Of a DNA stretch of 64,000 bases, positions 11,301-25,664 are shown one piece after another; within the stretch, counting starts at the first letter, position 1, and the number at the start of each line of letters is the position of its first letter. A program made the translations under genes and the position numbers. The stretch spans positions 4,960,001 through 5,024,000 of the forward strand of contig CP136062.1 in the NCBI GenBank assembly GCA_032622095.1. Reading direction: 5' to 3'. The notes beneath the pieces are model-generated. The model was not told the DNA's origin and searched no databases. It was given only the letters and a program-made list of their open reading frames with translations. Source of the stretch: Siphonodentalium dalli (taxonomy: Eukaryota > Mollusca > Scaphopoda > Gadilida > Siphonodentaliidae).

Positions 11301-14300
11301 AATGTCAAAAGCAAATACGTATATTGTTTCAATAAATTATGAAAATTTTCAGCTCTCCATATTAACGATATATATGTATAAGCAATATACAAATACAAGA
11401 ATCATCCTCCCATTCGAGAAATATTGTTAAATCGGATTCGTTCTTTGCTGCATGTAGTAACCTAATATTAGGGAGACACATATACAATGCGTATATGTCG
11501 CCCTAATGCGGATTGCTTAAATGTCCATCGCTTTCATTCTGGCATGCAATGTTTTAACTCAGCACAGCACCGGTATATGTTCTACCATATATATACACGA
11601 ATAGTAAGTGAAAATGAGACAAGGTATCGTGTTCAGTAGAATCACATGCGTTTGTATGTGCTAATATAACATTAGGGAGACATATAAGAACTATAGTATA
11701 TATGTCGTCCTAATGGAGGTTCAGTGTACATGCAAGTTCTATTATATATTTAATGTATCAGTTTAGAACAGTATAGTGGTATATATCTTGCCAACGTTAG
11801 GTTGAACCAATCCTTAAAGCTCAAGCCGACATTATCATTACAAAAATCGCCGGTGCCACTCATGAAGAAATAAAGCATTACAGTTACCTGGCATTTTGGC
11901 TAAACATATATGTCGCCCTAATGGTGTAAATTACATATCCACCACTTCAATATAGCATGCGTGGATTAGTCACTGTTTCCTGTTTATTTATCGCTTTATA
12001 TCGCCGCATGTATAAAATATGTGATAAAACGCAAATACATTTCCGAAAGCTCAGTTGTGTTTCAGTATGCGGACATGTGTACAGATCAGTCGCAAAACGG
12101 TTTAATGTAAAATGATGGGATATTTTAAAGACTAAGATTCTTGTCCATGAAAGTTAGTTGCTCTTCTCGTTGAGAGTGTTCATATTATTTCGATCCAAAC
12201 GCAGACGAAGACATGGATAGAGTGTTGCTGTTTCAAAACAATCTGTTGAATTGATACACATGACACCCACCTTAGTGCACTTGCAGCTATTTCTTCCAGT
12301 CACTGGAGACACAAAAGTCTTGACCTAACAAATCTTAATTTTTATTATGGAATTTAATCTGTGGTCAGTCATTAAAGATACGGGCGGCATTGGCGGAGGG
12401 TGTGCTGTTAACATATTCACCTCCATCAAAAACCGCCATAAACAGAAAGAATAGTAAAATATAGCCAGACTTTGTTCTTATACCAATCTGAAATCTGACA
12501 TAAACAGTATGTGATTGGCAATTTTTTCCCTTGTTATGTAAACAAAAGCTAAAAAGTCTCGTTTCTTGGCTTTTGCTTAGACCCGATATGGTAAACATAA
12601 AGAGCGTTATTTGTTACTGTTTTTCTGATATGGAGATACTAAAGAGCGTTTATATCATATGTGTGTAATTAACCAATATAATTGTACTATGTTATGTAAA
12701 CAGAAGCACGGCTCCTGTATGCGTACACCATTGTACGTCTTGACGACAACATACTATTTACGCCCTGTGTATGTTTGGCATATGAACAGAACTGTATAGT
12801 ATTTTATTTTCCTTCTGTTAGTGGCGATCTGAACAAATATGAATATTTTTGAATCGAACGCCACCCGTGCCTTTAAATAGTGCTTTGTGTCTTGTATATA
12901 CAACGAATGTTAGGACTATCTACAATTGTAGTCGGCTGCCTTGTGAACACTTTGAATAAAAAAACCTCGATCCGTCTCGATTGTCGTTCTTCGTGTTGAT
13001 GCAGTTGGTATGACCATTCTCAAACAGACTACCAGGAATTGTCACATGGAATTTATGACAATCAATGAAGATCCACATAAAAATAGTGTGCCCTTCATTT
13101 TGATACTTCGAATGTGAATATCCTGCTAATATTTATGAAATTAATTAATATGACACTTGTGCGCGTTCCTGTCACTGAGTTTACACTGTGTTGACTTTAA
13201 TTTAGCGTGACATTAGAATACCATAGCAATAGGGGGACATATATACAATAGTGTATGTGTCGCCCTAACTAATGTCAAAAGCAAATACGTATATTGTTTC
13301 AATAAATTATGAACATTTTCAGCTCTCCATATTAACGATATATGTATAAGCACTATACAAATACAAGAATCATCCTCCCATTCGAGAAATATTGTTAAAT
13401 CGGATTCGTTCTTTGCTGCATGTAGTAACCTAATATTAGGGAGACACATATACAATGCGTATATGTCGCCCTAATGCGGATTGCTTAAATGTCCATCGCT
13501 TTCATTCTGGCATGCAATGTTTTAACTCAGCACAGCACCGGTATATGTTCTACCATATATATACACGAATAGTAAGTGAAAATGAGACAAGGTATCGTGT
13601 TCAGTAGAATCACATGCGTTTGTATGTGCTAATATAACATTAGGGAGACATATAAGAACTATAGTATATATGTCGTCCTAATGGAGGTTCAGTGTACATG
13701 CAAGTTCTAATATATATTTAATGTATCAGTTTAGAACAGTATAGTGGTATATATCTTGCCAACGTTAGGTTGAACCAATACTTAAAGCTCAAGCCGACAT
13801 TATCATTACAAAAATCGCCGGTGCCACTCATGAAGAAATAAAGTATTACAGTTACCTGGCATTTTGGCTAAACATATATGTCGCCCTAATGGTGTAAAGT
13901 ACATATCCACCACTTCAATATAGCATGCGTGGATTAGTCACTGTTTCCTGTTTATTTATCGCTTTATATCGCCGCATGTATAAAATATATGATAAAACGC
14001 AAATACATTTCCGAAAGCTCAGTCGTGTTTCAGTATGCGGACATGTGTACAGGTCAGTCGCAAAACGGTTTTATGTAAATGATGGGATCTTTTAAAGACT
14101 AAGATTCTTGTCCATGAAAGTTAGTTGCTCTTCTCGTTTGAGAGTGTTCATACTATTTCGATCCAAACGCAGACGAAGACATGGATAGAGTGTTGCTGTT
14201 TCAAAACAATCGGTTGAATTGATACACGTGACACTCACCTTAGTGCACTTGCAGCTATTTCTTCCACTCACTGGAGACACAAAAGTCTTGACCTAAGAAA

Positions 14301-17300
14301 TCTTAATTTTTATTATGGAATTTAATCTGTGGTCAGTCATTTAAGACACGGGCGGCATTGGCGGAGGGTATGCTGTTAACATATTCACCTCCATCAAAAA
14401 CCGCCATAAACAGAAAGAATAGTAAAATATAGCCATACCTTGTTCTTATACCAATCTGAAATCTGGCATAAACAGTATGTGATTGGCAATTATTTCCCTT
14501 GTTATGTAAACAAAAGCAAAAAAGTCACGTTTCTTGGATTTTGTTTAGACCCGATATGGTAAACATAAAGAGCGTTATTTGTTACTGTTTTTCTGATGTC
14601 GAGATAATAAAGAGCGTTTATATCATATGTGTGTGTGTGATTAACCAATATAATTGAACTATGTTATGTAAACAGAAGCACGGCTCTTGTATACGTACAC
14701 CATTGTACGTCTTGACGACAACATACTATTTACGCCCTGGGTATGTTTGGCATATGAACAGAACTGTATAGTTTTTTTATTTTCCTTCTGTTAGTGGCGA
14801 TCTGAACAAATATGGATATTTTTGCATCGAACGCACCCGTGCCTTTAATTGGTGCTTTGTGTCTTGTATATACCACAAATGTAAGGACTATCTACAATTG
14901 TAGTCGGCTGCCTTGTGAACACTTTGAATACAAAAAACCTCGATCCGTCTCGATTGTCGTTCTTCGTGTTGATGCAGTTGGTGTGACCATTCACAAACAG
15001 ACGACCAGGAATTGTCACATGGAATTTATGACAATCAATGAAAATCCACATAAAAGCAGTGTGCCCTTCATTTTGATACTTCGAATGTGAATATCCTGCT
15101 AATATTTATGAAATTAATTAATATGACACATGTTTGTGTTCCTGTCACTGAGTTTACACTGTGTTGAATTTAGCGTGACATTAGACTACCATAGCAATAT
15201 GGGGACATATATACAATTATGCATGTGTCGCCCTAACTAATGTCAAAAGCAAATACGTATATTGTTTCAATAAATTATGAACATTTTCAGCTCTCCATAT
15301 TAACGATATATGTATAAACTATATACAAATACAAGAATAATCATCCCATTCGAGAAATATTGTTAAATCGGATTCGTTCTTCGTTGCATGCAGTAACCTT
15401 ATATTAGGGAGACAAATATAAAATGCGTATATGTCGCCCTAATGCGGATTGCTTAAATGCCCATCGCTTCATTATGGCACGCAACGTTTTAACTCAGCAC
15501 AGCACCGGTATATGTTCCACCCATATATATATACACGAATAGTAAGTGAAAATGAGACAAACTATCATGTTCAGTAGACTCGCCTGCGTTTGTATGTGCT
15601 AATCTGACATTAGGGAGACATATAAGTACTATAGCATATATGTCGTCCTAATGGAGGTTCAGTGTACATGAAAGTTCTAGTATCTATTTGATGTATCAGT
15701 TTAGAACAGTATAGTGGTATATATCTTGCCAACGTTAGGTTGAACCAATCCTTAAAGCTCAAGCCGACATTATCATTACAAAAATCGCCGGTGCCACTCA
15801 TGAAGAAATAAAGTATTTCAGTTACCTGGCATTTTGGCTAAACATATATGTCGCCCTAATGGTGTAAAGTACATATCCACCACTTCAATATAGCATGCGT
15901 GGATTAGTCACTGTTTCCTGTTTATTTATCGCTTTATATCGCCGCATGTATAAAATATATGACAAAACGCAAATACATTTCCGAAAGCTCAGTCGTGTTT
16001 CAGTATGCGGACATTGGTACAGATCAGTCGCAAAACGGTTTTATGTAAATGATGGGATCTTTTAACGACTAAGATTCTTGTCCATGAAAGTTAGTTGCTC
16101 TTCTCGTTTGAGAGTGTTCATACTATTTCGATCCAAACGCAGACGAAGACATGGATAGAGTGTTGCTGTTTCAAAACAATCGGTTGAATTGATACACATG
16201 ACACCCACCTTAGTGCACTTTCAGCTATTTCTTCCACTCACTGGAGACACAAAAGTCTTGACCTAACAAATCTTAATTTTTATTATGGAATTTAATTTGT
16301 GGTCAGTCATTAAAGATACGGGTGGCATTGGCGGAGGGTATGCTGTTAAAATATTCACCTCCATCAAAAACCGCCATAAACAGAAAGAATAGTAAAATAT
16401 AGCCAGACTTTGTTCTTATACCAATCTGAAATCTGGCATAAACAGTATGTGATTGGCAATTTTTTCCCTTGTTATGTAAACAAAAGCAAAAAAGTCACGT
16501 TTCTTGGATTTTGTTTAGACCCGATATGGTAAACATAAAGAGCGTTATTTGTTAAAGTTTTTCTGATGTCGAGATACTAAAGAGCGTTTATATCATATGT
16601 GTGTGATTAACCAATATAATTGAACTATGTTATGTAAACAGAAGCACGGCTCTTGTATACGTACACCATTGTACGTCTTGACGACAACATACTATTTACG
16701 CCCTGGGTATGTTTGGCATATGAACAGAACTGTATAGTTTTTTATTTTCCTTCTGTTAGCGGCGATCTGAACAAATATGAATATTTTTGCATCGAACGCC
16801 ACCCGTGCCTTTACATAGTGCTTTGTGTCTTGTATATACCACGAATGTAAGGACTATCTACAATTGTAATCGGCTGCCTTGTGAACACTTTGAATAAAAA
16901 AAAACTCGATCCGTCTCGATTGTCGTTCTTCGTGTTGATGCAGTTGGTGTGACCATTCACAAACAGACTACCAGGAATTGTCACATGGAATTTATGACAA
17001 TCAATGAAGATCCACATAAAAGCAGTGTGCCCTTCATTTTGATACTTCGAATGTGAATATCCTGCTAATATTTATGAAATTAATTAATATGACACATGTT
17101 CGCGTTCCTGTCACTGAGTTTACACGGTGTTGACTTTAGCGTGACATTAGAATACCATAGAAATAGGGGACATATATACAATAGTGTATGTGTCGCCCTA
17201 ACTAATGTCGAAAGCAAATACGTATATTGTTTCAATAAATTATGAACATTTTCAGCTCTCCATATTAACGATATATGTATAAGCAATATACAAATACAAG

Positions 17301-20300
17301 AATCATCCTCCCATTCGAGAAATATTGTTAAATCGGATTCGTTCTTTGCTGCATGTAGTAACCTAATATTAGGGAGACACATATAAAATGCGTATATGTC
17401 GCCCTAATGCGGATTGCTTAAATGTCCATCGCTTTCATTCTGGCATGCAACGTTTTAACTCAGCACAACACCGGTATATGTTCTACCATATATATACACG
17501 AATAGTAAGTGAAAATGAGACAAGGTATCGTGTTCAGTAGAATCACATGCGTTTGTATGTGCTAATATAACATTAGGGAGACATATAAGAACTATAGTAT
17601 ATATCTCGTCCTAATGGAGGTTCAGTGTATATGCAAGTTCTAATATCTATTTAATGTATCAGTTTAGAACAGTATAGTGGTATATATCTTGCCAACGTTA
17701 GGTTGAACCAATACTTAAAGCTCAAGCCGACATTATCATTACAAAAATCGCCGGTGCCACTCATGAAGAAATAAAGTATTACAGTTACCTGGCATTTTGG
17801 CTAAACATATATGTCGCCCTAATGGTGTAAAGTACATATCCACCACTTCAATATAGCATGCGTGGATTAGTCACTGTTTCCTGTTTATTTATCGCTTTAT
17901 ATCGCCGCATGTATAAAATATATGATAAAACGCAAATACATTTCCGAAAGCTCAGTCGTGTTTCAGTATGCGGACATGTGTACAGGTCAGTCGCAAAACG
18001 GTTTTATGTAAATGATGGGATCTTTTAAAGACTAAGATTCTTGTCCATGAAAGTTGGTTGCTCTTCTCGTTTGAGAGTGTTCATACTATTTCGATCCAAA
18101 CGCAGACGAAGATATGAATAGAGTGTTGCTGTTTCAAAACAATCTGTTGAATTGATACACATGACATCCACCTTAGTGCACTTGCAGCTATTTCTTCCAC
18201 TCACTGGAGACACAAAATTCTTGACCTAACAAATCTTAATTTTTATTATGGAATTTAATCTGTGGTCAGTCATTAAAGATACGGGCGGCATTGGCGGAGG
18301 GTATGCTGTTAACATATTCACCTCCATCAAAAACCGCCATAAACAGAAAGAATAGTAAAATATATATAGCCAGACTTTGTTCTTATACCAATCTGAAATC
18401 TGGCATAAACAGTATGTGATTGGCAATTTTTTCCCTTGGTATGTAAACAAAAGCAAAAAAGTCACGTTTCTTGGATTTTGTTTAGACCCGATATGGTAAA
18501 CATAAAGAGCGTTATTTGTTACTGTTTTTCTGATGTCGAGATAATAAAGAGCGTTTATATCATATGTGTGTGTGTGTGATTAACCAATATAATTGAACTA
18601 TGTTATGTAAACAGAAGCACGGCTCCTGTATACGTACACCATTGTACGTCTTGACGACAACATACTATTTACGCCCTGTGTATGTTTGGCATATGAACAG
18701 AACTGTATAGTTTTTTTTATTTTCCTTCTGTTGGTGGCGATCTGAACAAATATGGATATTTTTGCATCGAACGCCACCCGTGCCTTTAAATGGTGCTTTG
18801 TGTCTTGTATATACCACAAATGTAAGGACTATCTACAATTGTAGTCGGCTGCCTTGTGAACACTTTGAATACAAAAAACCTCGATCCGTCTCGAGTGTCG
18901 TTCTTCGTGTTGATGCAGTTGGTGTGACCATTCACAAACAGACGACCAGGAATTGTCACATGGAATTTATGACAATCAATGAAGATCCACATAAAATCAG
19001 TGTGCCCTTCATTTTGATACTTCGAATGTGAATATCCTGCTAATATTTATGAAATTAATTAATATCACACATGTTTGTGTTCCTGTCACTGAGTTTACAC
19101 TGTGTTGAATTTAGCGTATACGTATATTGTTTCAATAAATTATGAACATTTTCAGCTCTGCATATTAACGATATATGTATAAGCTATATACAAATACAAG
19201 AATAATCATCCCATTCGAGAAATATTGTTAAATCGGATTCGTTCTTCGTTGCATGTAGTAACCTTATATTAGGGAGACAAATATAAAATGCGTATATGTC
19301 GCCCTAATGCGGATTGCTTAAATGCCCATCGCTTCATTATGGCACGCAACGTTTTAACTCAGCACAGCACCGGTATATGTTCCACCCATATATATACACG
19401 AATAGTAAGTGAAAATGAGACAAGCTATCATGTTCAGTAGACTCGCCTGCGTTTGTATGTGCTAATCTGACATTAGGGAGACATATAAGTACTATAGCAT
19501 ATATGTCGTCCTAATGGAGGTTCAGTGTACATGAAAGTTCTAGTATCTATTTAATGTATCAGTTTAGAACAGTATAGTGGTATATATCTTGCCAACGTTA
19601 GGTTGAACCAATCCTTAAAGCTCAAGCCGACATTATCATTACAAAATCGCCGGTGCCACTCATGAAGAAATAAAGTATTTCAGTTACCTGGCATTTTGGC
19701 TAAACATATATGTCGCCCTAATGGTGTAAAGTACATATCCACCACTTCAATATAGCATGCGTGTATTAGTCAATGTTTCCTGTTTATTTATCGCTTTATA
19801 TCGCCGCATGTATAAAATATATGATAAAACGCAAATACATTTCCGAAAGCTCAGTCGTGTTTCAGTATGCGGACATTCGTACAGGTCAGTCGCAAAACGG
19901 TTTTATGTAAATGATGGGATCTTTTAACGACTAAGATTCTTGTCCATGAACGTTAGTTGCTCTTCTCGTTTGAGAGTGTTCATACTATTTCGATCCAAAC
20001 GCAGACGAAGATATGGATAGAGTGTTGCTGTTTCAAAACAATCGGTTGAATTGATACACATGACACCCACCTTAGTGCACTTTCAGCTATTTCTTCCACT
20101 CACTGGAGACACAAAAGTCTTGACCTAACAAATCTTAATTTTTATTATGGAATTTAATTTGTGGTCAGTCATTAAAGATACGGGCGGCATTGGCGGAGGG
20201 TATGCTGTTAAAATATTCACCTCCATCAAAAACCGCCATAAACAGAAAGAATAGTAACATATAGCCAGACTTTGTTCTTATACCAATCTGAAATCTGGCA

Positions 20301-23300
20301 TAAACAGTATGTGATTGGCAATTTTTTCCCTTGTTATGTAAACAAAAGCAAAAAAGTCACGTTTCTTGGATTTTGTTTATACACGATATGGTAAACATAA
20401 AGAGCGTTATTTGTTACTGTTTTTCTGATGTCGAGATAATAAAGAGCGTTTAAATCATATGTGTGTGATTAACCAATATAATTGAACTATGTTATGTAAA
20501 CAGAAGCACGGCTCTTGTATACGTACACCATTGTACGTCTTGACGACAACATACTATTTACGCCCTGGGTATGTTTGGCATATGAACAGAACTGTATAGT
20601 TTTTTATTTTCCTTCTGCTAGTGGCGATCTGAACAAATATGAATATTTGTGCATCGAGCGCCACCCGTGCCTTTACATAGTGCGTTGTGTCTTGTATATA
20701 CCACGAATGTAAGGACTATCTACAATTGTAATCAGCTGCCTTGTGAACACTTTGAATAAAAAAAACCTCGATCCGTCTCGATTGTCGTTCTTCGTGTTGA
20801 TGCAGTTGGTGTGGCCGTTCACAAACAGACTACCAGGAATTGTCACATGGAATTTATGACAATCAATGAAGATCAACATAAAAGCAGTGTGCCCTTCATT
20901 TTGATACTTCGAATGTGAATATCCTGCTAATATTTATGAAATTAATTAATATGACACATGTTTGCGTTCCTGTCACTGAGTTTACACGGTGTTGACTTTA
21001 GCGTGACATTAGAATACCATAGTAATAGGGGACATATATACAATAGTGTATGTGTCGCCCTAACTAATGTCAAAAGCAAATACGTATATTGTTTCAATAA
21101 ATTATGAACATTTTCAGCTCTCCATATTAACGATATATGTATAAGCAATATACAAATACAAGAATCATCCTCCCATTCGAGAAATATTGTTAAATCGGAT
21201 TCGTTCTTTGCTGCATGTAGTAACCTAATATTAGGGAGACACATATAAAATGCGTATATGTCGCCCTAATGCGGATTGCTTAAATGTCCATCGCTTTCAT
21301 TCTCGCAAATATCGTTTTATCTCAGCACAGCACCGGTATATGTTCTACCATATATATACACGAATAGTAAGTGAAAATGAGACAAGCTACATGTATCATG
21401 TTCAGTAGAATCACCTGCGTTTGTATGTGATATTATAACATTAGGGAGACATATAAGTACTGTAGTATATATGTCGTCCTAATGGAGGTTCAGTGTACAT
21501 GCAAGTTCTAGTATCTATTTAATGTATCAGTTTAGAACAGTATAGTGGTATATATCTTGCCAACGTTAGGTTGAACCAATCCTTAATGCTCAAGCCGACA
21601 TTATCATTACAAAAATCGCAGGTGCCACTCATGAAGAAATAAAGTATTACAGTTACCTGGCATTTTGGATAAACATATATGTCGCCCTAATGGTGTAAAT
21701 TACATATCCACCACTTCAATATAGCATGCGTGGATTAGTCAATGTTTCCTGTTTATTTATCGCTTTATATCGCCGCATGTATAAAATATATGACAAAACG
21801 CAAATACATTTCCGAAAGCTCAGTCGTTTTTCAGTATGCGGACATGTGTACAGATCAGTCGCAAAACGGTTTTATGTAAATGATGGGATCTTTTAAAGAC
21901 TAAGATGCTTGTCCATGAAAGTTAGTTGCTCTTCTCGTTTGAGAGTGTTCATACTATTTCGATCCAAACGCAGACGAAGACATGGATAGAGTGTTGCTGT
22001 TTCAAAAACAATCGGTTGAATTGATACACATGACACACACCTTAGTGCACTTGCAGCTATTTCTTCCACTCACTGGAGACACAAAAGTCTTGACCTAACA
22101 AATCTTAATTTTTATTATGGAATTTAATCTGTGGTCAGTCATTAAAGACACGGGCGGCATTGGCGGAGGGTATGCTGTTAACATATTCACCTCCATCAAA
22201 AACCGCCATAAACAGAAAGAATAGTAAAATATAGCCAGACTTTGTTCTTATACCAATCTGAAATATGGCATAAACAGTATGTGATTGGCAATTTTTTCCC
22301 TTGTTATGTAAACAAAAGCAAAAAAGTCACGTTTCTTGGATTTTGTTTACACCCGATATGGTAAACATAAAGAGCGTTATTTGTTACTGTTTTTCTGATG
22401 TCGAGATAATAAAGAGCGTTTATATCATATGTGTGTGATTAACCAATATAATTGAACTATGTTATGTAAACAGAAGCACGGCTCTTGTATACGTACGCCA
22501 TTGTACGTCGTGGCGACAACATACTATTTACGCCCTGGGTATGTTTGTCATATGAACAGAACTGTATAGTTTTTTATTTTCCTTCTGTTGGTGGCCAACT
22601 GAACAAATATGAATATGTTTGCATCGAACGCCACCCGTGCCTTTAAATGGTGCTTTGTGTCTTGTATATACCACGAATGTAAGGACTATCTACAATTGTA
22701 GTCGGCTGCCTTGTGAACACTTTGAATAAAAAAAACCTCGATCCGTCTCGATTGTCGTTCTTCGTGTTGATGCAGTTGGTGTGACCATTCACAAACAGAC
22801 TACCAGGAATTGTCACATGGAATTTATGACAATCAATGAAGTTCCACATAAAAGCAGTGTGCCCTTCATTTTGATACTTCGAATGTGAATATCCTGCTAA
22901 TATTTATGAAATTAATTAATATGACACATGTTTGTGTTCCTGTCACTGAGTTTACACTGTGTTGACTTTAGCGTGACATTAGACTACCATAACAATATGG
23001 GGACATATATACAATAGTGTATGTGTCGCCCTAACTAATGTCAAAAGCAAATACGTATATTGTTTCAATAAATTATGAACATTTTCAGCTCTCCATATTA
23101 ACGATATATGTATAAGCTATATACAAATACAAGAATAATCATCCCATTCGAGAAATATTGTTAAATCGGATTCGTGCTTTGTTGCATGTTGTAACCTTAT
23201 ATTAGGGAGACAAATATAAAATGCGTATATGTCGCCCTAATGCGGATTGCTTAAATGCCCATCGCTTCATTATGGCACGCAACGTTTTAACTCAGCACAG

Positions 23301-24319
23301 CACCGGTATATTTTCTACCCATATATATACACGAATAGTAAGTGAAAATGAGACAAGCTATCATGTTCAGTAGACTCGCCTGAGTTTGTATGTGTTAATC
23401 TGACATTAGGGAGACATATAAGTACTATAGCATATATGTCGTCCTAATGGAGGTTCAGTGTACATGCAACTTCTAGTATATATTTAAGGTATATATCTTG
23501 CCAACGTTAGGTTGAACCAATCCTTAAAGCTCGAGCCGACATTATCATTACAAAAATCGCCGGTGCCTCTCATGAAGAAATAAAGCATTACATTTACCTG
23601 GCATTTTAGCTAAACATATATGTCGCCCTAATGGTGTAAATTACATATCCACCACTTCAATATAGCACGCATAGATTAGTCACGGTTTCCTGTTTATTTA
23701 TCGCTTTATATCGACCCATGTATAAAATATATGACAAAACGCAAATACATTTCCGAAAGCTCCGTCGTGTTTCAGTATGCGGACATGCGTACAGGTCAGT
23801 CGCAAAACGGTTTTATGTAAATGATGGGATCTTTTAACGACTAAGATTCTTGTCCATGAAAGTTAGTTGCTCTTCTCGTTTGAGAGTGTTCATACTATTT
23901 CGATCCAAACGCAGACGAAGACATGGATAGAGTGTTGCTGTTTCAAAACAATCGGTTGAATTGATACACATGACACCCACCTTAGTGCACTTGCAGCTAT
24001 TTCTTCCATTTACTGGAGACACTAAAGTCTTGACCTAACAAATCTTAATTTTTATTATGGAATTTAATCTGTGGTCAGTCATTAAAGATACGGGCGGCAT
24101 TGGCGGAGGGTATGCTGTTAAAATATTCACCTCCATCAAAAACCGCCATAAACAGAAAGAATGGTAAAATATAGACAGACTTTGTTCTTATACGGTTATA
24201 CCAATCTGAAATATGGCATAAACAGTATGTGATTGGCAATTTTTTTCCCTTGTTATGTAAACAAAAGCAAAAAAGTCACGTTTCTTGGCCTTTGTTTAGA
24301 CTCGATATGGTAAACACAA

Positions 24320-25664
24320 AGAGCGTTATTTGTTACTGTTTCCCTGATATGGAAATAATAAAGAGCGCTTATGTCATTTATGTGTGATTAACCAATATAA
24401 TTTCGCTGTGTTATGTAAACAGAAGCACAGCGCTTGTAACACGAGCAGACTCTTGTTTATGTTCCCCATCGTACGTCTTGACGACAACATACTATTTACG
24501 CCCCAATTATGTTTGGCATATGAACAAAACTATATATATATTTATTTTTTATTTTCCTTCTTCTTGTGTATACTTTCAATAAAAAGAATTAGAATACCCT
24601 AGTAATAGGTATACATATATACAATAGTGTATATGTCGCCCTAAGAAATGTCGAAAGCAAATACGTATATTGTTTCATTAAATTATGAACATTTTCAGCT
24701 CTCCATATTAACGATATATAGGCTATATACACATACAAGAATCATCCTCCCATTCGAGAAATATTGTTAAATCTGATTCGTTCTTTGCTGCATGTATAGT
24801 AACCTAATATTAGGGAGACACATATCAAATGCGTATATGTCGCCCTAATGCGGATTGCTTAAAGGTCCATCGCTTCATTGTGGCAAGCAACGTTTTAACT
24901 CAGCACAGCACCGGTATATGTTCTACCCATATATATATATATATATACACGAATAGTGAGTGAAAATGAGACAAGCTATCGTGTTCAGTATAATCGCCCG
25001 TGTGTGTATGTGTAATCTAACATTAGGGAGACATTTTAGGTTACAGTGAAGTAATTCGATTGGTAGCGCTCTACAACGGATTTTGGACCAAGATGCAGGA
25101 GCGAATTAAAAACATTCTGGGCTCTGGTTGGTTAATAGTAGTTTCGATATTTAAACATATAAAATACATGCAATCACTCCTCTTGAAATTTCAGACTCCA
25201 AACTAAACATTGGCACATTGTAAAGCACGTGGTTCCTAGATTTAATTTTGTTGGTGTGCGGTAAAAAATATCAATATTTTTTTCATGCAACTCTGACTCT
25301 CGATTATAAATCCCAAATTTAAAGGTACATTCCATGCTCGACGATATGAATTTTTTCATGCAGAAACTTTGCGCAGATGCCAATTCCGGTGACCATGTAC
25401 TCATTTATCACAATTCTTGGATAGTCAGGGCTGCAGGCCATTATATGTTAACACTGAGGCCGATGGGAAATAATTACTTCACTGTAACCATAAGTACTAT
25501 AGTATATATGTCGTCCTAATGGAGGCTCAGTGTACATGAAAGTTCAATTATCTATTTAATGTATCAGTTTAGAACAGTATAGTGGTATATATCTTGCCAA
25601 CGTTAGGTTGAACCAATCCTTAAAGCTCGAGCCGACATTATCATTACAAAAATCGCCGGTGCAC
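24320..25664. repeat. Edge unit K, internally deleted and interrupted
   Basis: Right edge of the array. Compared with interior units it lacks a segment around 24560-24590, carries a 451-bp transposon at 25039-25489 and stops at AAAATCGCCGGTGC near 25664. It shares with edge unit A the variants ACCCTAGTAATAGGTATAC, GTATATGTCGCCCTAAG and TAGGCTATATACACATAC, which interior units lack. Confidence 0.85.
25039..25489. mobile_element. 451-bp non-autonomous DNA transposon (MITE) in unit K
   Basis: Perfect 18-bp terminal inverted repeats: GGTTACAGTGAAGTAATT at 25039-25056 and its reverse complement at 25472-25489. It splits the third hairpin motif of unit K: the interior-unit sequence GAGACATATAAGTACTATAG becomes GAGACATTTTA, element, ATAAGTACTATAG. 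No transposase-like frame is present. The superfamily is not assignable from these termini and the target duplication is unclear, with only A/T-rich bases on both sides. Confidence 0.85.

Larger units (their letters stand above)
5413..25664. repeat. Macrosatellite array, about 1.96-kb unit, eleven copies or part-copies
   Basis: Taking GAGCGTTATTTGTTAC as unit start, copies begin at about 5413 (A, partial), 6863 (B, lacks the first ~240 bp), 8681 (C), 10643 (D), 12602 (E), 14570 (F), 16542 (G), 18507 (H), 20401 (I), 22372 (J) and 24320 (K, partial). Spacing is 1894-1972 bp for complete copies. H lacks about 70 bp near 19115. Units carry CCAAT-like (AACCAATATAATTG) and TATA-like (CCTATAAATAG, best kept in B-D) words, but no convincing coding region. 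Recurrent short minus-strand frames at the same unit positions reflect conservation of the DNA, not of a protein. F/H and G/I share diagnostic variants, so that part has a dimeric higher-order period of about 3.9 kb. Confidence 0.95.

Noticed and set aside
7225-24022. Short minus-strand proteins repeated in every satellite unit (about 62-115 residues)
   Set aside because: They recur because the DNA repeats. Lengths change with single-base differences between units, overlapping frames are equally conserved and no family is recognised.
25334-25519. Possible coding remnant inside the 451-bp MITE
   Set aside because: The frame runs across the inverted terminal repeat into satellite DNA and has no transposase motif.
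5114-25664. TTAGGG words as telomere sequence
   Set aside because: They occur singly within a longer ATTAGGGAGACA motif, never as a TTAGGG tandem array.
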